Positions 19,899-27,379 of a stretch of 64,000 nt of DNA are shown in pieces. The DNA lies in the NCBI RefSeq assembly GCF_023734135.1, contig NZ_AP025730.1, positions 1,736,001 to 1,800,000 on the forward strand. Direction: 5' to 3'. Positions within the stretch are counted from its first letter, which is position 1. The number at the start of each line of letters is the position of its first letter. The notes under the pieces were generated by a model, which worked only from the letters and a program-made list of their open reading frames with translations, was not told the DNA's origin and ran no database searches. Made by a program: the position numbers and the translations under genes. This DNA comes from Sphaerotilus microaerophilus. GTDB taxonomy: Bacteria > Pseudomonadota > Gammaproteobacteria > Burkholderiales > Burkholderiaceae_C.

Positions 19899-20654
19899 TC
19901 AATGGCTCCAGCCGCGCAGGCGGTAGACGCCGCGGCCGATCACTTCATGCAGGGCTTCCGCCAGGCGTGCCGGGCCGCCATTGCTGGGTAGGCAGGAGGG
20001 CAGCAGGGCCAGATCGAGTTGCTGGTAGTCGACCGGGTGAGGCCGTGCGTTCCAGCCCAGGCGGCGCGCGGTGGCCTGGGCACGTGGCATGTGCAATGCA
20101 CTGGTCACCAGCCAGACCGGGCCGTTGTGGGCGCGTACCAGCGGCGTGGCCTGCACCAGGTCTTCGTAAGTGGTGCGCCCGCCGCCGACGAAGCGCAGGG
20201 CGTCGGCCGGCATGCCCAGGCTGCGGGAGGTCTGTGCCATCAGGCCGCCCAGCGAATCATGGTCGCCCTTGCCCGGCCCGCCGACGAAGAGCAGGCCGCC
20301 ACCGGTCTGGTGCCACAGCAGGGCGGCGCCCGCCAGGCGCTCCCAGCCGGGCGCATCGAGCCGGGGGCGCAGGTCGCCGCTGGCCAGCACCACGATCAGG
20401 CTGCGCTCGTCATGTGGTAACGCCATCGTCGCTGACGGCGGTCCGTCGCCCTCGATGAGGCGGATGAGTTCGTTGGACGTGATCGGTGCCGACAGCAGCC
20501 AGGCCCACAGGACGCCCGCGCTCCAGACCCAGCGCAGCCGGTAGGCGCGTGCGCCCACGTCCGCACGCCAAGCGGTCCAGGCAAGCAGACCCAGCAGCAG
20601 GAGCAGGTACAGCGGCAACGGCAGCAGGAGGTCAAGCACTCCCGACATCAACAT
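19899..20654 (-). CDS. YdcF/ElyC family (DUF218) membrane protein
   Basis: A 251-residue protein with two N-terminal transmembrane segments (about residues 5-26 and 40-58), followed by a soluble DUF218 domain. Typical motifs are IVVLASGD near 87-94, LLFVGGPGKGDHDS near 120-133, GGGRTTYEDLVQA near 155-167 and WLVTSALHMPRAQATARRLG near 180-199. The family is linked to cell-envelope polysaccharide metabolism (ElyC, SanA), though the chemistry is not settled. AAGGA sits 6 nt before the ATG at 20654. It is the first gene of a - strand trio with the two GNAT proteins, so a shared role in polymer modification is plausible. Confidence 0.82.
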   Translation of the reverse strand: MLMSGVLDLLLPLPLYLLLLLGLLAWTAWRADVGARAYRLRWVWSAGVLWAWLLSAPITSNELIRLIEGDGPPSATMALPHDERSLIVVLASGDLRPRLDAPGWERLAGAALLWHQTGGGLLFVGGPGKGDHDSLGGLMAQTSRSLGMPADALRFVGGGRTTYEDLVQATPLVRAHNGPVWLVTSALHMPRAQATARRLGWNARPHPVDYQQLDLALLPSCLPSNGGPARLAEALHEVIGRGVYRLRGWSH

Positions 20655-20666
20655 GCAAGGTCCTTG

Positions 20667-20686
20667 GATCGATGGGCCCGTCGATC
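20667..20686. promoter_or_regulatory. Near-perfect 20-bp palindrome upstream of the YdcF gene
   Basis: GATCGATGGGCCCGTCGATC reads the same on both strands except for one symmetrical pair. It lies 13 nt before the start of the - strand YdcF gene, inside the 490-nt gap (20655-21144) that separates it from the divergent PEP-CTERM gene. It could be a dimeric repressor operator or a leader hairpin. I found no other clear element in that gap. Confidence 0.4.
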
Positions 20687-21144
20687 GGGCAGCGTATTAC
20701 TGCACTGCAGCAAGCGAAGTGCGAAATGCTAACTGGTCGCCGGGGCGGCCCGCCTCACGCACCGTGAACTGATGAACACCCATCCAGGTGGTCCTCGCGA
20801 AAGACAGCACGATCCTGTGTTCCCGCGCGGAAGTCGCCTCCGAACCCAACGTGAAAGGGCGGCTCCGGGGTCGATGGTGGGCACCTGTTCAAGGGGGTAC
20901 GGCTCGCACGGCATCCTTACCGATGCGTGCGGACATGAGGAAAGTGCGCGGATGTGGCCTGAATGCGTGGAAATGGCTGAACTTGACGGGAGTTGCCCTG
21001 CGCTGGAACGACTGCGCGCTTTTGCATTGATCCCAGGGATGGGGGATGGTGAAGCAAGGGGGGGCGGCAAACAATGACTCCACAGTCGATGAAGCCGTTG
21101 CCTCGCGGCGCATCGTGATCACATCAGGATGGCAAGGAGTTGAT

Positions 21145-21852
21145 ATGAACATGCTTCGCAATCTGACCCTGGGCGCAGTGGCCCTGGCAGCATCGTTGTC
21201 CGCCCACGCGGCAGGATTTCAGAACGGTGGCTTTGAGAACGGTGCGCCGCAACCCCCGCTGGGTGGCGATGTGACGCTTGGCCCCGGGAATACGTCCATG
21301 ACGGGCTGGAACAGCTACGGTCTCGAATGGAATGGGCCAGGGAACGGCCGAACCGGGGATGTCGCTTGGCTGAAGTGTCCCAGCGGTTGCTGGACGGATC
21401 TTTCCCCCAGCGAGGGGAACAACTTCGTTGACCTGACTGGCTACGCCATTCATGACTACGGCGCGATCTACCAAACCTTCGACACGGTCGCGGGAATGAA
21501 GTACAACGTGTCGTTTGATTTGGGGCGATCTGACACGTGGACAGGTGCAGGCAACGCTGCCCAGCTGTTCGCGGTAGCCCATGGTGGAGCGTCAATCATC
21601 GACGACTCCGATCCGTCTTGGTTGTCGTTCACGAACACCAACCAAGGGTGGGCCTCCCGTGGTTTCTCGTTCGTCGCGACGTCGACGACCACCAGCTTGT
21701 TTTTTGCGGGTGGCTACAACTCGAATGACTACATCGGCTTGGACAACGTGACCGTTACGGCCGCACCGGTTCCCGAACCCGAGACCTACGCGATGATGCT
21801 GGCTGGCCTGGGCGCCCTGGGCTTCATGGGGCGCCGTCGCAAGGCACAGTGA
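21145..21852 (+). CDS. PEP-CTERM sorting-signal protein
   Basis: A 235-residue exported protein. Residues 1-22 are a Sec signal peptide (cleavage SAHA-A). The mature part begins FQNGGFENG and has FVDLTGYAIHDYGAIYQTF with YNVSFDLG, the jelly-roll pattern of DUF642/choice-of-anchor carbohydrate-binding-like domains. The C-terminus (209-235) is a canonical PEP-CTERM signal: VPEPETYAMML, a short hydrophobic helix and a basic tail GRRRKAQ. Exosortase (XrtA/EpsH) removes this signal and couples the protein to EPS-dependent surface display. No exosortase gene is in the window. AAGGAG at 21134-21139 supports ATG 21145. It stands alone, with a strong terminator after it. Confidence 0.9.
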   Translation: MNMLRNLTLGAVALAASLSAHAAGFQNGGFENGAPQPPLGGDVTLGPGNTSMTGWNSYGLEWNGPGNGRTGDVAWLKCPSGCWTDLSPSEGNNFVDLTGYAIHDYGAIYQTFDTVAGMKYNVSFDLGRSDTWTGAGNAAQLFAVAHGGASIIDDSDPSWLSFTNTNQGWASRGFSFVATSTTTSLFFAGGYNSNDYIGLDNVTVTAAPVPEPETYAMMLAGLGALGFMGRRRKAQ

Positions 21853-21894
21853 TCTGGTTGGCTGCCGGGCGCGCCGCGTCGCCTGCACACCACG

Positions 21895-21919
21895 AAACGG
21901 ACCTTCGGGTCCGTTTTTC
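21895..21919 (+). terminator. Intrinsic terminator of the PEP-CTERM gene
   Basis: AAACGGACC at 21895-21903 pairs with GGTCCGTTT at 21908-21916 across a TTCG tetraloop, and the run of five T ends at 21918. This is a textbook Rho-independent terminator 43 nt past the PEP-CTERM stop. It separates that gene from wbpO. Confidence 0.9.
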
Positions 21920-22082
21920 ATTTCGGTCGAGTGTTTCTGGTGCCTCAAGTCGTGAAGCCAGACGCATGCCGCCGGTTGGTGCGTTCGCGTGCGGATCTGA
22001 ATCGGGTCTAATCGCGCACTGCGAAAGCGCAATAGGCGCAACCAAAACGCCTCTTTTTCAAGCTCTGTGGAGTAGTGTCAGC

Positions 22083-23363
22083 ATGACGACCATTGCAGTC
22101 GTGGGTCTTGGCTATGTGGGCCTGCCCCTCGCCGTTGAATTCGGCAAGAAATACCGCACCATCGGCCTGGACCTGTCGCAGGAGAAGATCGAAGCCTACC
22201 GTCGCCACGTCGACCCCACCGGCGAGGTCAGCACCGAGGAGCTGAAGGCCGCAGTGCAACTGTATCCAACCACCGATGCCGCGGCGCTGAAGGAGGCGGA
22301 CTTCGTCATCGTGGCCGTGCCCACGCCCGTGGACGAGGCGCACATCCCCGACTTCTCGCCGCTGGTGGGTGCCAGCACGGCGGTGGGCAAGAACCTCAAA
22401 CCGGGTGCCATCGTCGTCTACGAAAGCACCGTCTACCCGGGGGCGACCGAGGAGGTCTGCATCCCGCTGCTGGAGAAACACTCCGGGCTCAAGTGGAAGA
22501 GCGACTTTTTCGTCGGCTACTCGCCCGAGCGCATCAACCCGGCTGACAAGGTGCACACCCTGACCACCATCGTCAAGGTGGTGTCCGGAGACACCCCGGC
22601 CACGCTGGACAAGGTGGCCGACGTCTACGGCAGTGTCATCACCGCCGGTGTGTACCGTGCCTCGTCGATCAAGGTGGCCGAGGCTGCCAAGGTGATCGAG
22701 AACACCCAGCGCGACCTGAACATCGCCCTGGTCAACGAGTTGTCGCTGATCTTCCACCGCATCGGCATCGACACGCTGGAGGTGCTGCAGGCTGCAGGCA
22801 CCAAGTGGAACTTCCTGCCCTTCCGTCCGGGGCTGGTCGGCGGTCACTGCATCGGCGTGGACCCGTACTACCTCACCCACAAGGCTGAGACCCTGGGCTA
22901 CCACCCGCAGGTCATCCTGGCGGGTCGGCGCATCAACGACGGCATGGGCGCCTACATCGCCCAGCAGACCGTCAAGCAGCTGATCAAGGCGGGCTCGCCG
23001 GTCAAGGGCGCGCACGTCATCGTGCTGGGCCTGACCTTCAAGGAAAACTGCCCGGACCTGCGCAACTCCAAGGTCATCGACGTGATCCGCGAGCTGGAGT
23101 CCTTTGGTGTGACCGTGCACGTGCATGACCCGGTGGCCGAGCCGGCCGAGGCCCGCCACGAGTACGGCGTGGACTTGGTGTCCTGGGAGCACCTGCCCAA
23201 GGCCAACGCCATCGTGGCTGCCGTGGCCCACCAGGAACTGGCCGAGAAGCCGCTGGACGTGCTGCTCTCCAAGCTGGCACCGGGCGGCGTCTACATGGAC
23301 GTGAAGAGCCAGGCCGATCGCGCCGCGCTGGAAGCGCGTGGCGTGCATGTCTGGCGCCTGTGA
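22083..23363 (+). CDS. wbpO: UDP-N-acetylglucosamine 6-dehydrogenase (WbpO/TviB type)
   Basis: A 426-residue nucleotide-sugar dehydrogenase. The N-terminal Rossmann motif is [15 protein letters not shown] (6-20), [13 protein letters not shown] lies near 114-126, and the catalytic Cys256 is in [12 protein letters not shown]. The [11 protein letters not shown] segment marks the C-terminal UDP-binding domain. The closest family members I know are Vi antigen TviB and P. aeruginosa O6 WbpO, which oxidise UDP-GlcNAc (or UDP-GalNAc) twice to the uronic acid with 2 NAD+. This fits the epimerase gene right after it. A weak GTGGAG (22066-22071) precedes the ATG. A -10-like TCTAAT at 22007-22012 with a poor -35 might be its promoter. 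Confidence 0.9.
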   Translation: MTTIAVVGLGYVGLPLAVEFGKKYRTIGLDLSQEKIEAYRRHVDPTGEVSTEELKAAVQLYPTTDAAALKEADFVIVAVPTPVDEAHIPDFSPLVGASTAVGKNLKPGAIVVYESTVYPGATEEVCIPLLEKHSGLKWKSDFFVGYSPERINPADKVHTLTTIVKVVSGDTPATLDKVADVYGSVITAGVYRASSIKVAEAAKVIENTQRDLNIALVNELSLIFHRIGIDTLEVLQAAGTKWNFLPFRPGLVGGHCIGVDPYYLTHKAETLGYHPQVILAGRRINDGMGAYIAQQTVKQLIKAGSPVKGAHVIVLGLTFKENCPDLRNSKVIDVIRELESFGVTVHVHDPVAEPAEARHEYGVDLVSWEHLPKANAIVAAVAHQELAEKPLDVLLSKLAPGGVYMDVKSQADRAALEARGVHVWRL

Positions 23364-23376
23364 TCCGGTGACCCGC

Positions 23377-24411
23377 ATGGCATACACCCTTCCCGCCGAC
23401 CTCGTCCAGGCCGTCCAGGCCGAGCCGCGCCACTGGCTGGTGACCGGCAGCGCTGGCTTCATCGGTTCGCACCTGCTGGAGCACCTGCTGCGCCTCGGCC
23501 AGCGCGTGACCAGCCTGGACAATTTCGCCACGGGCCACCGCCACAACCTGGATCGTGTCCAGGTTGCCGTGGGCGACGAGGCCTGGGCCCGCCACCGCTT
23601 CATCGAGGGCGATATCGCCGATCCCGCCACCTGCGCGACGGCCTGCGAGGGCGTGAACATCGTGCTGCACCAGGCGGCGCTGGGCTCGGTGCCGCGATCG
23701 CTGCAGGATCCGCAGACCACCCACCGTGCCAACGCCACTGGCTTCCTGAACATGCTGGTGGCGGCGCGCGATGCGGGGGCCGGGCGCTTTGTCTACGCCG
23801 CGTCCAGCTCCACCTACGGCGATTCGCCGACCCTGCCCAAGGTCGAGGATGTGATCGGCAAGCCGCTGTCGCCCTATGCGGTCACGAAGTACCTGAACGA
23901 GCTGTACGCCGACGTGTTCGGCCGCTGCTACGGACTGCAGACCGTCGGCCTGCGCTACTTCAACGTCTTCGGTCCCCGTCAGGACCCCAATGGAGCCTAT
24001 GCAGCGGTGATTCCGCGCTGGATCGCCTCGATGCTGCGTGGCGAACGTTGCCGCATCAACGGCGACGGTGAGACCTCGCGTGACTTCTGCTACATCGCCA
24101 ACGTCGTGCAGGCCAACCTGCGCGCCGGGCTGGCGACATCCGCCGAGGCGGTCAACCAGGTCTACAACGTGGCCGTGGGCGATCGCACCACGCTGAACCA
24201 GTTGCATGCCGCGCTGGTCGAGAACCTGCAGCGCGAGCGGACCAACCTGGCCATCGAGCCGCCGGAGTACGCCGATTTCCGTGCCGGTGACGTGCGCCAC
24301 TCGCTGGCTGACGTCAGCAAGGCGGCACGTCTGCTGGGCTATGCACCGACCTACCGGGTGCACGAGGGCCTGGCGGAAGCGATCGGCTGGTACGTTGCCA
24401 ACGTCGGCTGA
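23377..24411 (+). CDS. wbpP: UDP-N-acetyl hexosamine/uronate 4-epimerase (WbpP/TviC type)
   Basis: A 344-residue short-chain dehydrogenase/epimerase, close to the usual length of WbpP. The NAD-binding motif TGSAGFIG is at 23-30, the serine site SSSTYG near 143-148 and the YxxxK pair Tyr167/Lys171. [21 protein letters not shown] is typical of the TviC/WbpP group that interconverts UDP-GlcNAc(A) and UDP-GalNAc(A). With the dehydrogenase 13 nt upstream it should deliver UDP-GalNAcA to the EPS transferases. No good ribosome binding site precedes 23377, so coupling to the upstream stop is likely. Confidence 0.9.
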   Translation: MAYTLPADLVQAVQAEPRHWLVTGSAGFIGSHLLEHLLRLGQRVTSLDNFATGHRHNLDRVQVAVGDEAWARHRFIEGDIADPATCATACEGVNIVLHQAALGSVPRSLQDPQTTHRANATGFLNMLVAARDAGAGRFVYAASSSTYGDSPTLPKVEDVIGKPLSPYAVTKYLNELYADVFGRCYGLQTVGLRYFNVFGPRQDPNGAYAAVIPRWIASMLRGERCRINGDGETSRDFCYIANVVQANLRAGLATSAEAVNQVYNVAVGDRTTLNQLHAALVENLQRERTNLAIEPPEYADFRAGDVRHSLADVSKAARLLGYAPTYRVHEGLAEAIGWYVANVG

Positions 24412-24437
24412 AGGGATCCGCCGCGTCTGAAGTGTGT

Positions 24438-24485
24438 GGGAATGCCAGAACCCGGGGGACAGAAAAAGTTCCTCAATGCATTCCC
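24438..24485 (+). other. Long-loop inverted repeat after wbpP
   Basis: GGGAATGC at 24438-24445 is mirrored by GCATTCCC at 24478-24485, a perfect 8-bp stem enclosing 32 nt that include GACAGAAAAAG. A smaller CCCGT/ACGGG hairpin follows at about 24522-24536 and then the terminator at 24567. The 155 nt between wbpP and that terminator is therefore structured: either the wbpP 3' UTR or a small RNA. I could not find a convincing promoter for the latter. Confidence 0.4.
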
Positions 24486-24566
24486 TAGTGCGCGCGGCCG
24501 CAGATCGGACTAGTCTCAACCCCGTCGATCAACGGGCAGCGGCCCATTCGGCGCATCAGAGCATTC

Positions 24567-24600
24567 GCCCTCCGGCTCACCCCGGAGGGCGTCTTTTTTT
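24567..24600 (+). terminator. Intrinsic terminator downstream of wbpP
   Basis: GCCCTCCGG at 24567-24575 pairs with CCGGAGGGC at 24582-24590 around CTCACC, followed by GTC and seven T to 24600. It closes the wbpO-wbpP transcript (or a small RNA) and isolates the small gene at 24690. Confidence 0.92.
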
Positions 24601-24689
24601 GGGCACAGCGCGCAAGGCGGTTGACGCACGACAAGCCCCAAGGCCTCGTGACACGTTCTGATACGCAGGTCTGCAATGAGGAGCTGGTC

Positions 24690-24845
24690 ATGCATGCCTT
24701 GAAGGATTTCTTTTCGACCGACTACGGCCTGATGAGCGCCGTGGTGATTGCGATCACCCTGGGAATGGGCGTCTTCTACGCCCGGTTCATCACGAAGCAC
24801 ATGCGCGAGGATGCAGAAGCAGCCGCTCGCGCAGGCAAGTCCTGA
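24690..24845 (+). CDS. DUF3149 family single-pass membrane micro-protein
   Basis: A 51-residue protein with one transmembrane helix (about residues 14-34), an N-terminal MHALKDFFSTDYGLMS and a C-terminal HMREDAEAAAR tail. This matches, from memory, the DUF3149 family of betaproteobacteria, whose role is not known. GAGGAG at 24678-24683 lies 6 nt before the ATG. The gene stands alone between the terminator at 24600 and a hairpin at 24876. Confidence 0.8.
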   Translation: MHALKDFFSTDYGLMSAVVIAITLGMGVFYARFITKHMREDAEAAARAGKS

Positions 24846-24875
24846 GCACCTGCTGACTTCCACTCGGTGCCCCGG

Positions 24876-24895
24876 AGCCCGGCCGATGCCGGGCT
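24876..24895 (+). terminator. Hairpin after the DUF3149 gene
   Basis: AGCCCGGC at 24876-24883 pairs with GCCGGGCT at 24888-24895 across CGAT. It sits between convergent genes (DUF3149 and the pseudouridine synthase). The T tract is poor (TTCGTC), so this is a probable but weak terminator for either direction. Confidence 0.5.
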
Positions 24896-24922
24896 TCGTC
24901 ATATCTGGGCGCTTGAACGGTG

Positions 24923-25672
24923 TCAGAACGGCGCGGGATCCTCGAAGGCCATCCAGGCGCCGCTGACCGGGTGTGGCAGGCCGATCTGGCAGGCGTGCAG
25001 CAGCAGCCGTGGGGAGCGGGCGAAGGCCTCGGGGCTGGCATACAACTCGTCGCCCAGGATGGGGTGGCCGATCGACTGAAGGTGCACGCGCAACTGGTGG
25101 GAGCGCCCGGTGACGGGCTGCAGTTCGACCCGGCTGCAGTTCTGCGCGACGTCGCGTTCGAGCACCCGCCAGTGGGTCAGTGCTGGCTTGCCGCGCAGTT
25201 CGTCGACCCTCTGGCGAGGCCGGTTCGGCCAGTCGCAGATCAATGGGCTTGTGACGCTGCCCTCATCCTGAAGAACCAGTTTGTCGACGACGGCGAGATA
25301 GCGCTTGCTCACTTCACGTCGTTCGAAGGATCGACTCAGCGTGCGCTGCGCGGCCAGGCCGAGGCCGAACAGCATCAGGCCCGAGGTGGCCATGTCGAGC
25401 CGGTGCACCACGAGGGCGTCGGGGTACCGCGCCTGCACCCGGGTGGCCACGCAGTCCGCCCGCTCCTCGCCGCGGCCGGGCACCGACAGCATCCCTGCCG
25501 GTTTGAGTACGACCAGCAAGGCCGCGTCGGCGTGGAGGATGCCGATGTCTTCCTGCGCGGTGCGCGCAGGCGGTGGCAGGCGGGACGGTGCTGGTGGGGC
25601 GGGGAACGCGGGGATGGGCACGGGCTGGGCGACGGGGGTGAGCAGGCGGGTGAAGCGCTGCAAGCAACGCAA
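24923..25672 (-). CDS. RluA-family RNA pseudouridine synthase
   Basis: A 249-residue enzyme with the family signature HRLDMATSGL at 90-99, where Asp93 is the catalytic aspartate. ILHADAALLVVLKPAGMLSVPG near 45-66 is the preceding conserved block, and TGRSHQLRVHLQSIGHPILGD occurs near 205-225. There is no S4 domain, as in RluA itself. It converts uridine to pseudouridine in tRNA or rRNA; the exact site is not readable. The N-terminal 40 residues are Pro/Ala-rich and the start at 25672 is a TTG, so the true start is uncertain and may be at a GTG about 17 codons later. Confidence 0.85.
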   Translation of the reverse strand: MRCLQRFTRLLTPVAQPVPIPAFPAPPAPSRLPPPARTAQEDIGILHADAALLVVLKPAGMLSVPGRGEERADCVATRVQARYPDALVVHRLDMATSGLMLFGLGLAAQRTLSRSFERREVSKRYLAVVDKLVLQDEGSVTSPLICDWPNRPRQRVDELRGKPALTHWRVLERDVAQNCSRVELQPVTGRSHQLRVHLQSIGHPILGDELYASPEAFARSPRLLLHACQIGLPHPVSGAWMAFEDPAPF

Positions 25673-25758
25673 GCGATTGTCGCTGGCGCCGTCGCTGTCA
25701 CCGTTGGCCGGCTGGCGCGGGCGACAATGACCTGTCCCCCGGCTCCCTCTGCCCGCCC

Positions 25759-27090
25759 GTGTCGATGTCCCCGTCCTTTGTCCTGCCTACCGATCTCCTG
25801 GCCGCCGTGCTGCGTCCCGGCGCCTTGACCGAGTGGGGCCTGCTGGCCGCACTGCTCGGGCTGAGCGCCCTGCTGGTGCGCTTGCTGCGCGGCCCAGCGG
25901 GTTCCTCGGGTGCTTCGGGCACCGCGGTTCCAGCGGTTCCAGCGGCGCAGCGCGAGCCGTCGATCTGGTTCGGTGAGCACCTGGTGGACGGCGTGTTGTT
26001 CCCCTTGCTGGCGTTGGCGCTGGCCTACCTGTGCAAACGCCTGCTCGGCTTGGCTGGGCAGCCGGTGGCGGTGTTCGCGGTGGCGGTACCGGTGCTGCTG
26101 TCGCTGGCGATCATCCGCCTGAGCGTGCGGGTGCTGTCGGCGGCGTTTCCCGGGTCACAGATGATGCGCTTCGTCGAGCGCAGCATCTCCTGGCTGGCCT
26201 GGGCGGCGACGGTGCTGTGGCTCACAGGCCTGCTGCCGGTGCTGCTGGAGTGGCTGGAAGAGGTGCAGTGGAAGATCGGCTCGCACCCGCTGAGCCTGCG
26301 TACGCTGCTCGAGGGCACGCTGCTGGCGGGCTTCGTGCTGGTGCTGGCGCTGTGGGTGTCCGCGGCGCTTGAGGCCCGCCTGCTGCGCGGCGCGACCGGG
26401 GAGCAGCTCTCGCTGCGCAAGGCGGCGGCCAACGTGCTGCGCGCAGGCCTGCTCTTCGTCGGCCTGCTGGTGGCCCTGTCGGCGGTGGGCATCGACCTGA
26501 CCGCGCTGTCGGTGCTCGGCGGCGCGCTGGGCGTGGGCATTGGCTTCGGCCTGCAGAAGCTGGCGGCCAACTACATCAGCGGCTTCGTGATCCTGGCCGA
26601 GCGCTCGGTGCGCATCGGCGACATCGTCAAGGTGGGCGAGCATGAGGGCCGCATCACCGACATCACGACGCGCTACACCGTGATCCGCGCTGCCACCGGC
26701 CGCGAGGCGATCATCCCCAACGAGGCGCTCATCACCGGCGTGGTGGAGAACCTGACGCTGGCCGACCGGCAGCTGCTGGTGCAGTCGCTGGTCAGCGTGG
26801 GTTACGACACCGATGTCGACGGGCTGCGCGAGCGCATCAATGCGGTGGTGCGCGGCGTGGACCGGGTTCTGCCCGAGCCCGCACCGGCCACGCACCTGCT
26901 GGCCTTTGGCGCCAACGGGCTGGACCTGGGGATCTTCTTCTGGATCGCCGACCCGGAGAACGGCCAGGCCAACGTCCGCTCAGCCGTCAACCTGGCGGTG
27001 CTGGACCTGCTGCGCCGCGAAGGGGTGGAGATTCCCTTCCCGCAGCAGGTGGTGCACCAGGCGCCGGAGCCGCAGCCGCCCCGGGCGTAG
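25759..27090 (+). CDS. MscS-family mechanosensitive ion channel
   Basis: A 443-residue membrane protein with four to five transmembrane segments before the MscS core. The pore helix region GGALGVGIGFGLQKLAANYISGF lies near 254-276. The beta domain follows with ILAERSVRIGDIVKVG and GREAIIPNEALITGVVENLT, then the alpha/beta C-terminal domain YDTDVDGLRERI. Such channels open on osmotic downshock. A Ser/Gly/Ala-rich linker occurs near 50-65. Start codons GTG 25759 and ATG 25765 are both possible and neither has a clear ribosome binding site. Confidence 0.88.
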   Translation: MSMSPSFVLPTDLLAAVLRPGALTEWGLLAALLGLSALLVRLLRGPAGSSGASGTAVPAVPAAQREPSIWFGEHLVDGVLFPLLALALAYLCKRLLGLAGQPVAVFAVAVPVLLSLAIIRLSVRVLSAAFPGSQMMRFVERSISWLAWAATVLWLTGLLPVLLEWLEEVQWKIGSHPLSLRTLLEGTLLAGFVLVLALWVSAALEARLLRGATGEQLSLRKAAANVLRAGLLFVGLLVALSAVGIDLTALSVLGGALGVGIGFGLQKLAANYISGFVILAERSVRIGDIVKVGEHEGRITDITTRYTVIRAATGREAIIPNEALITGVVENLTLADRQLLVQSLVSVGYDTDVDGLRERINAVVRGVDRVLPEPAPATHLLAFGANGLDLGIFFWIADPENGQANVRSAVNLAVLDLLRREGVEIPFPQQVVHQAPEPQPPRA

Positions 27091-27109
27091 TCGGCGCAGC
27101 CGGGTGCAA

Positions 27110-27352
27110 TCAGCCCTTGGGCTGGGCACCGGCCGCCACGGCGCAGGCGCGGCAGATGCAGGCCGTGCCGCGCGCCTCGGCGGGTAGGCGGGCGAACAGC
27201 TCGGCCGGCAGCGTCAGCTCGGTGCACCAGCAGGCTGAGCCGAAGCGGCCCGAGGCGACCGGCGCGCAGGCGTTGGACTGCCCGCACAGGGGACAGAGCG
27301 GCGCGTCCAGCGGAGCGGCGGGGCGTTCAGGCCACGGGGTGGGGGTCGTCAT
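27110..27352 (-). CDS. Cysteine-rich CWC family protein
   Basis: An 80-residue protein with seven cysteines: CPLCGQSNAC near 20-29, CWC near 41-43 and CICRAC near 65-70. The CWC motif and spacing fit the small CWC family, thought to bind metal through the Cys pairs. Function is unknown. It starts 27 nt downstream of the fumarase stop on the same strand and may be co-transcribed with it. Its own stop is 19 nt from the convergent MscS gene. Confidence 0.75.
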   Translation of the reverse strand: MTTPTPWPERPAAPLDAPLCPLCGQSNACAPVASGRFGSACWCTELTLPAELFARLPAEARGTACICRACAVAAGAQPKG

Positions 27353-27379
27353 GGCCCGCTGTCCCGTCGTCGCGCCGCC

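Noticed and set aside
20900..21144. Sigma-54 promoter (GG-N10-GC) upstream of the PEP-CTERM gene
   Set aside because: Known for some exosortase-linked genes, but no TGGCAC-N5-TTGC-like match could be read here.
21976..22012. TTGGTG with TCTAAT as the wbpO promoter
   Set aside because: Spacing is 25 nt, and at the correct 17 nt the -35 is only TTCGCG. Kept only as a weak remark.
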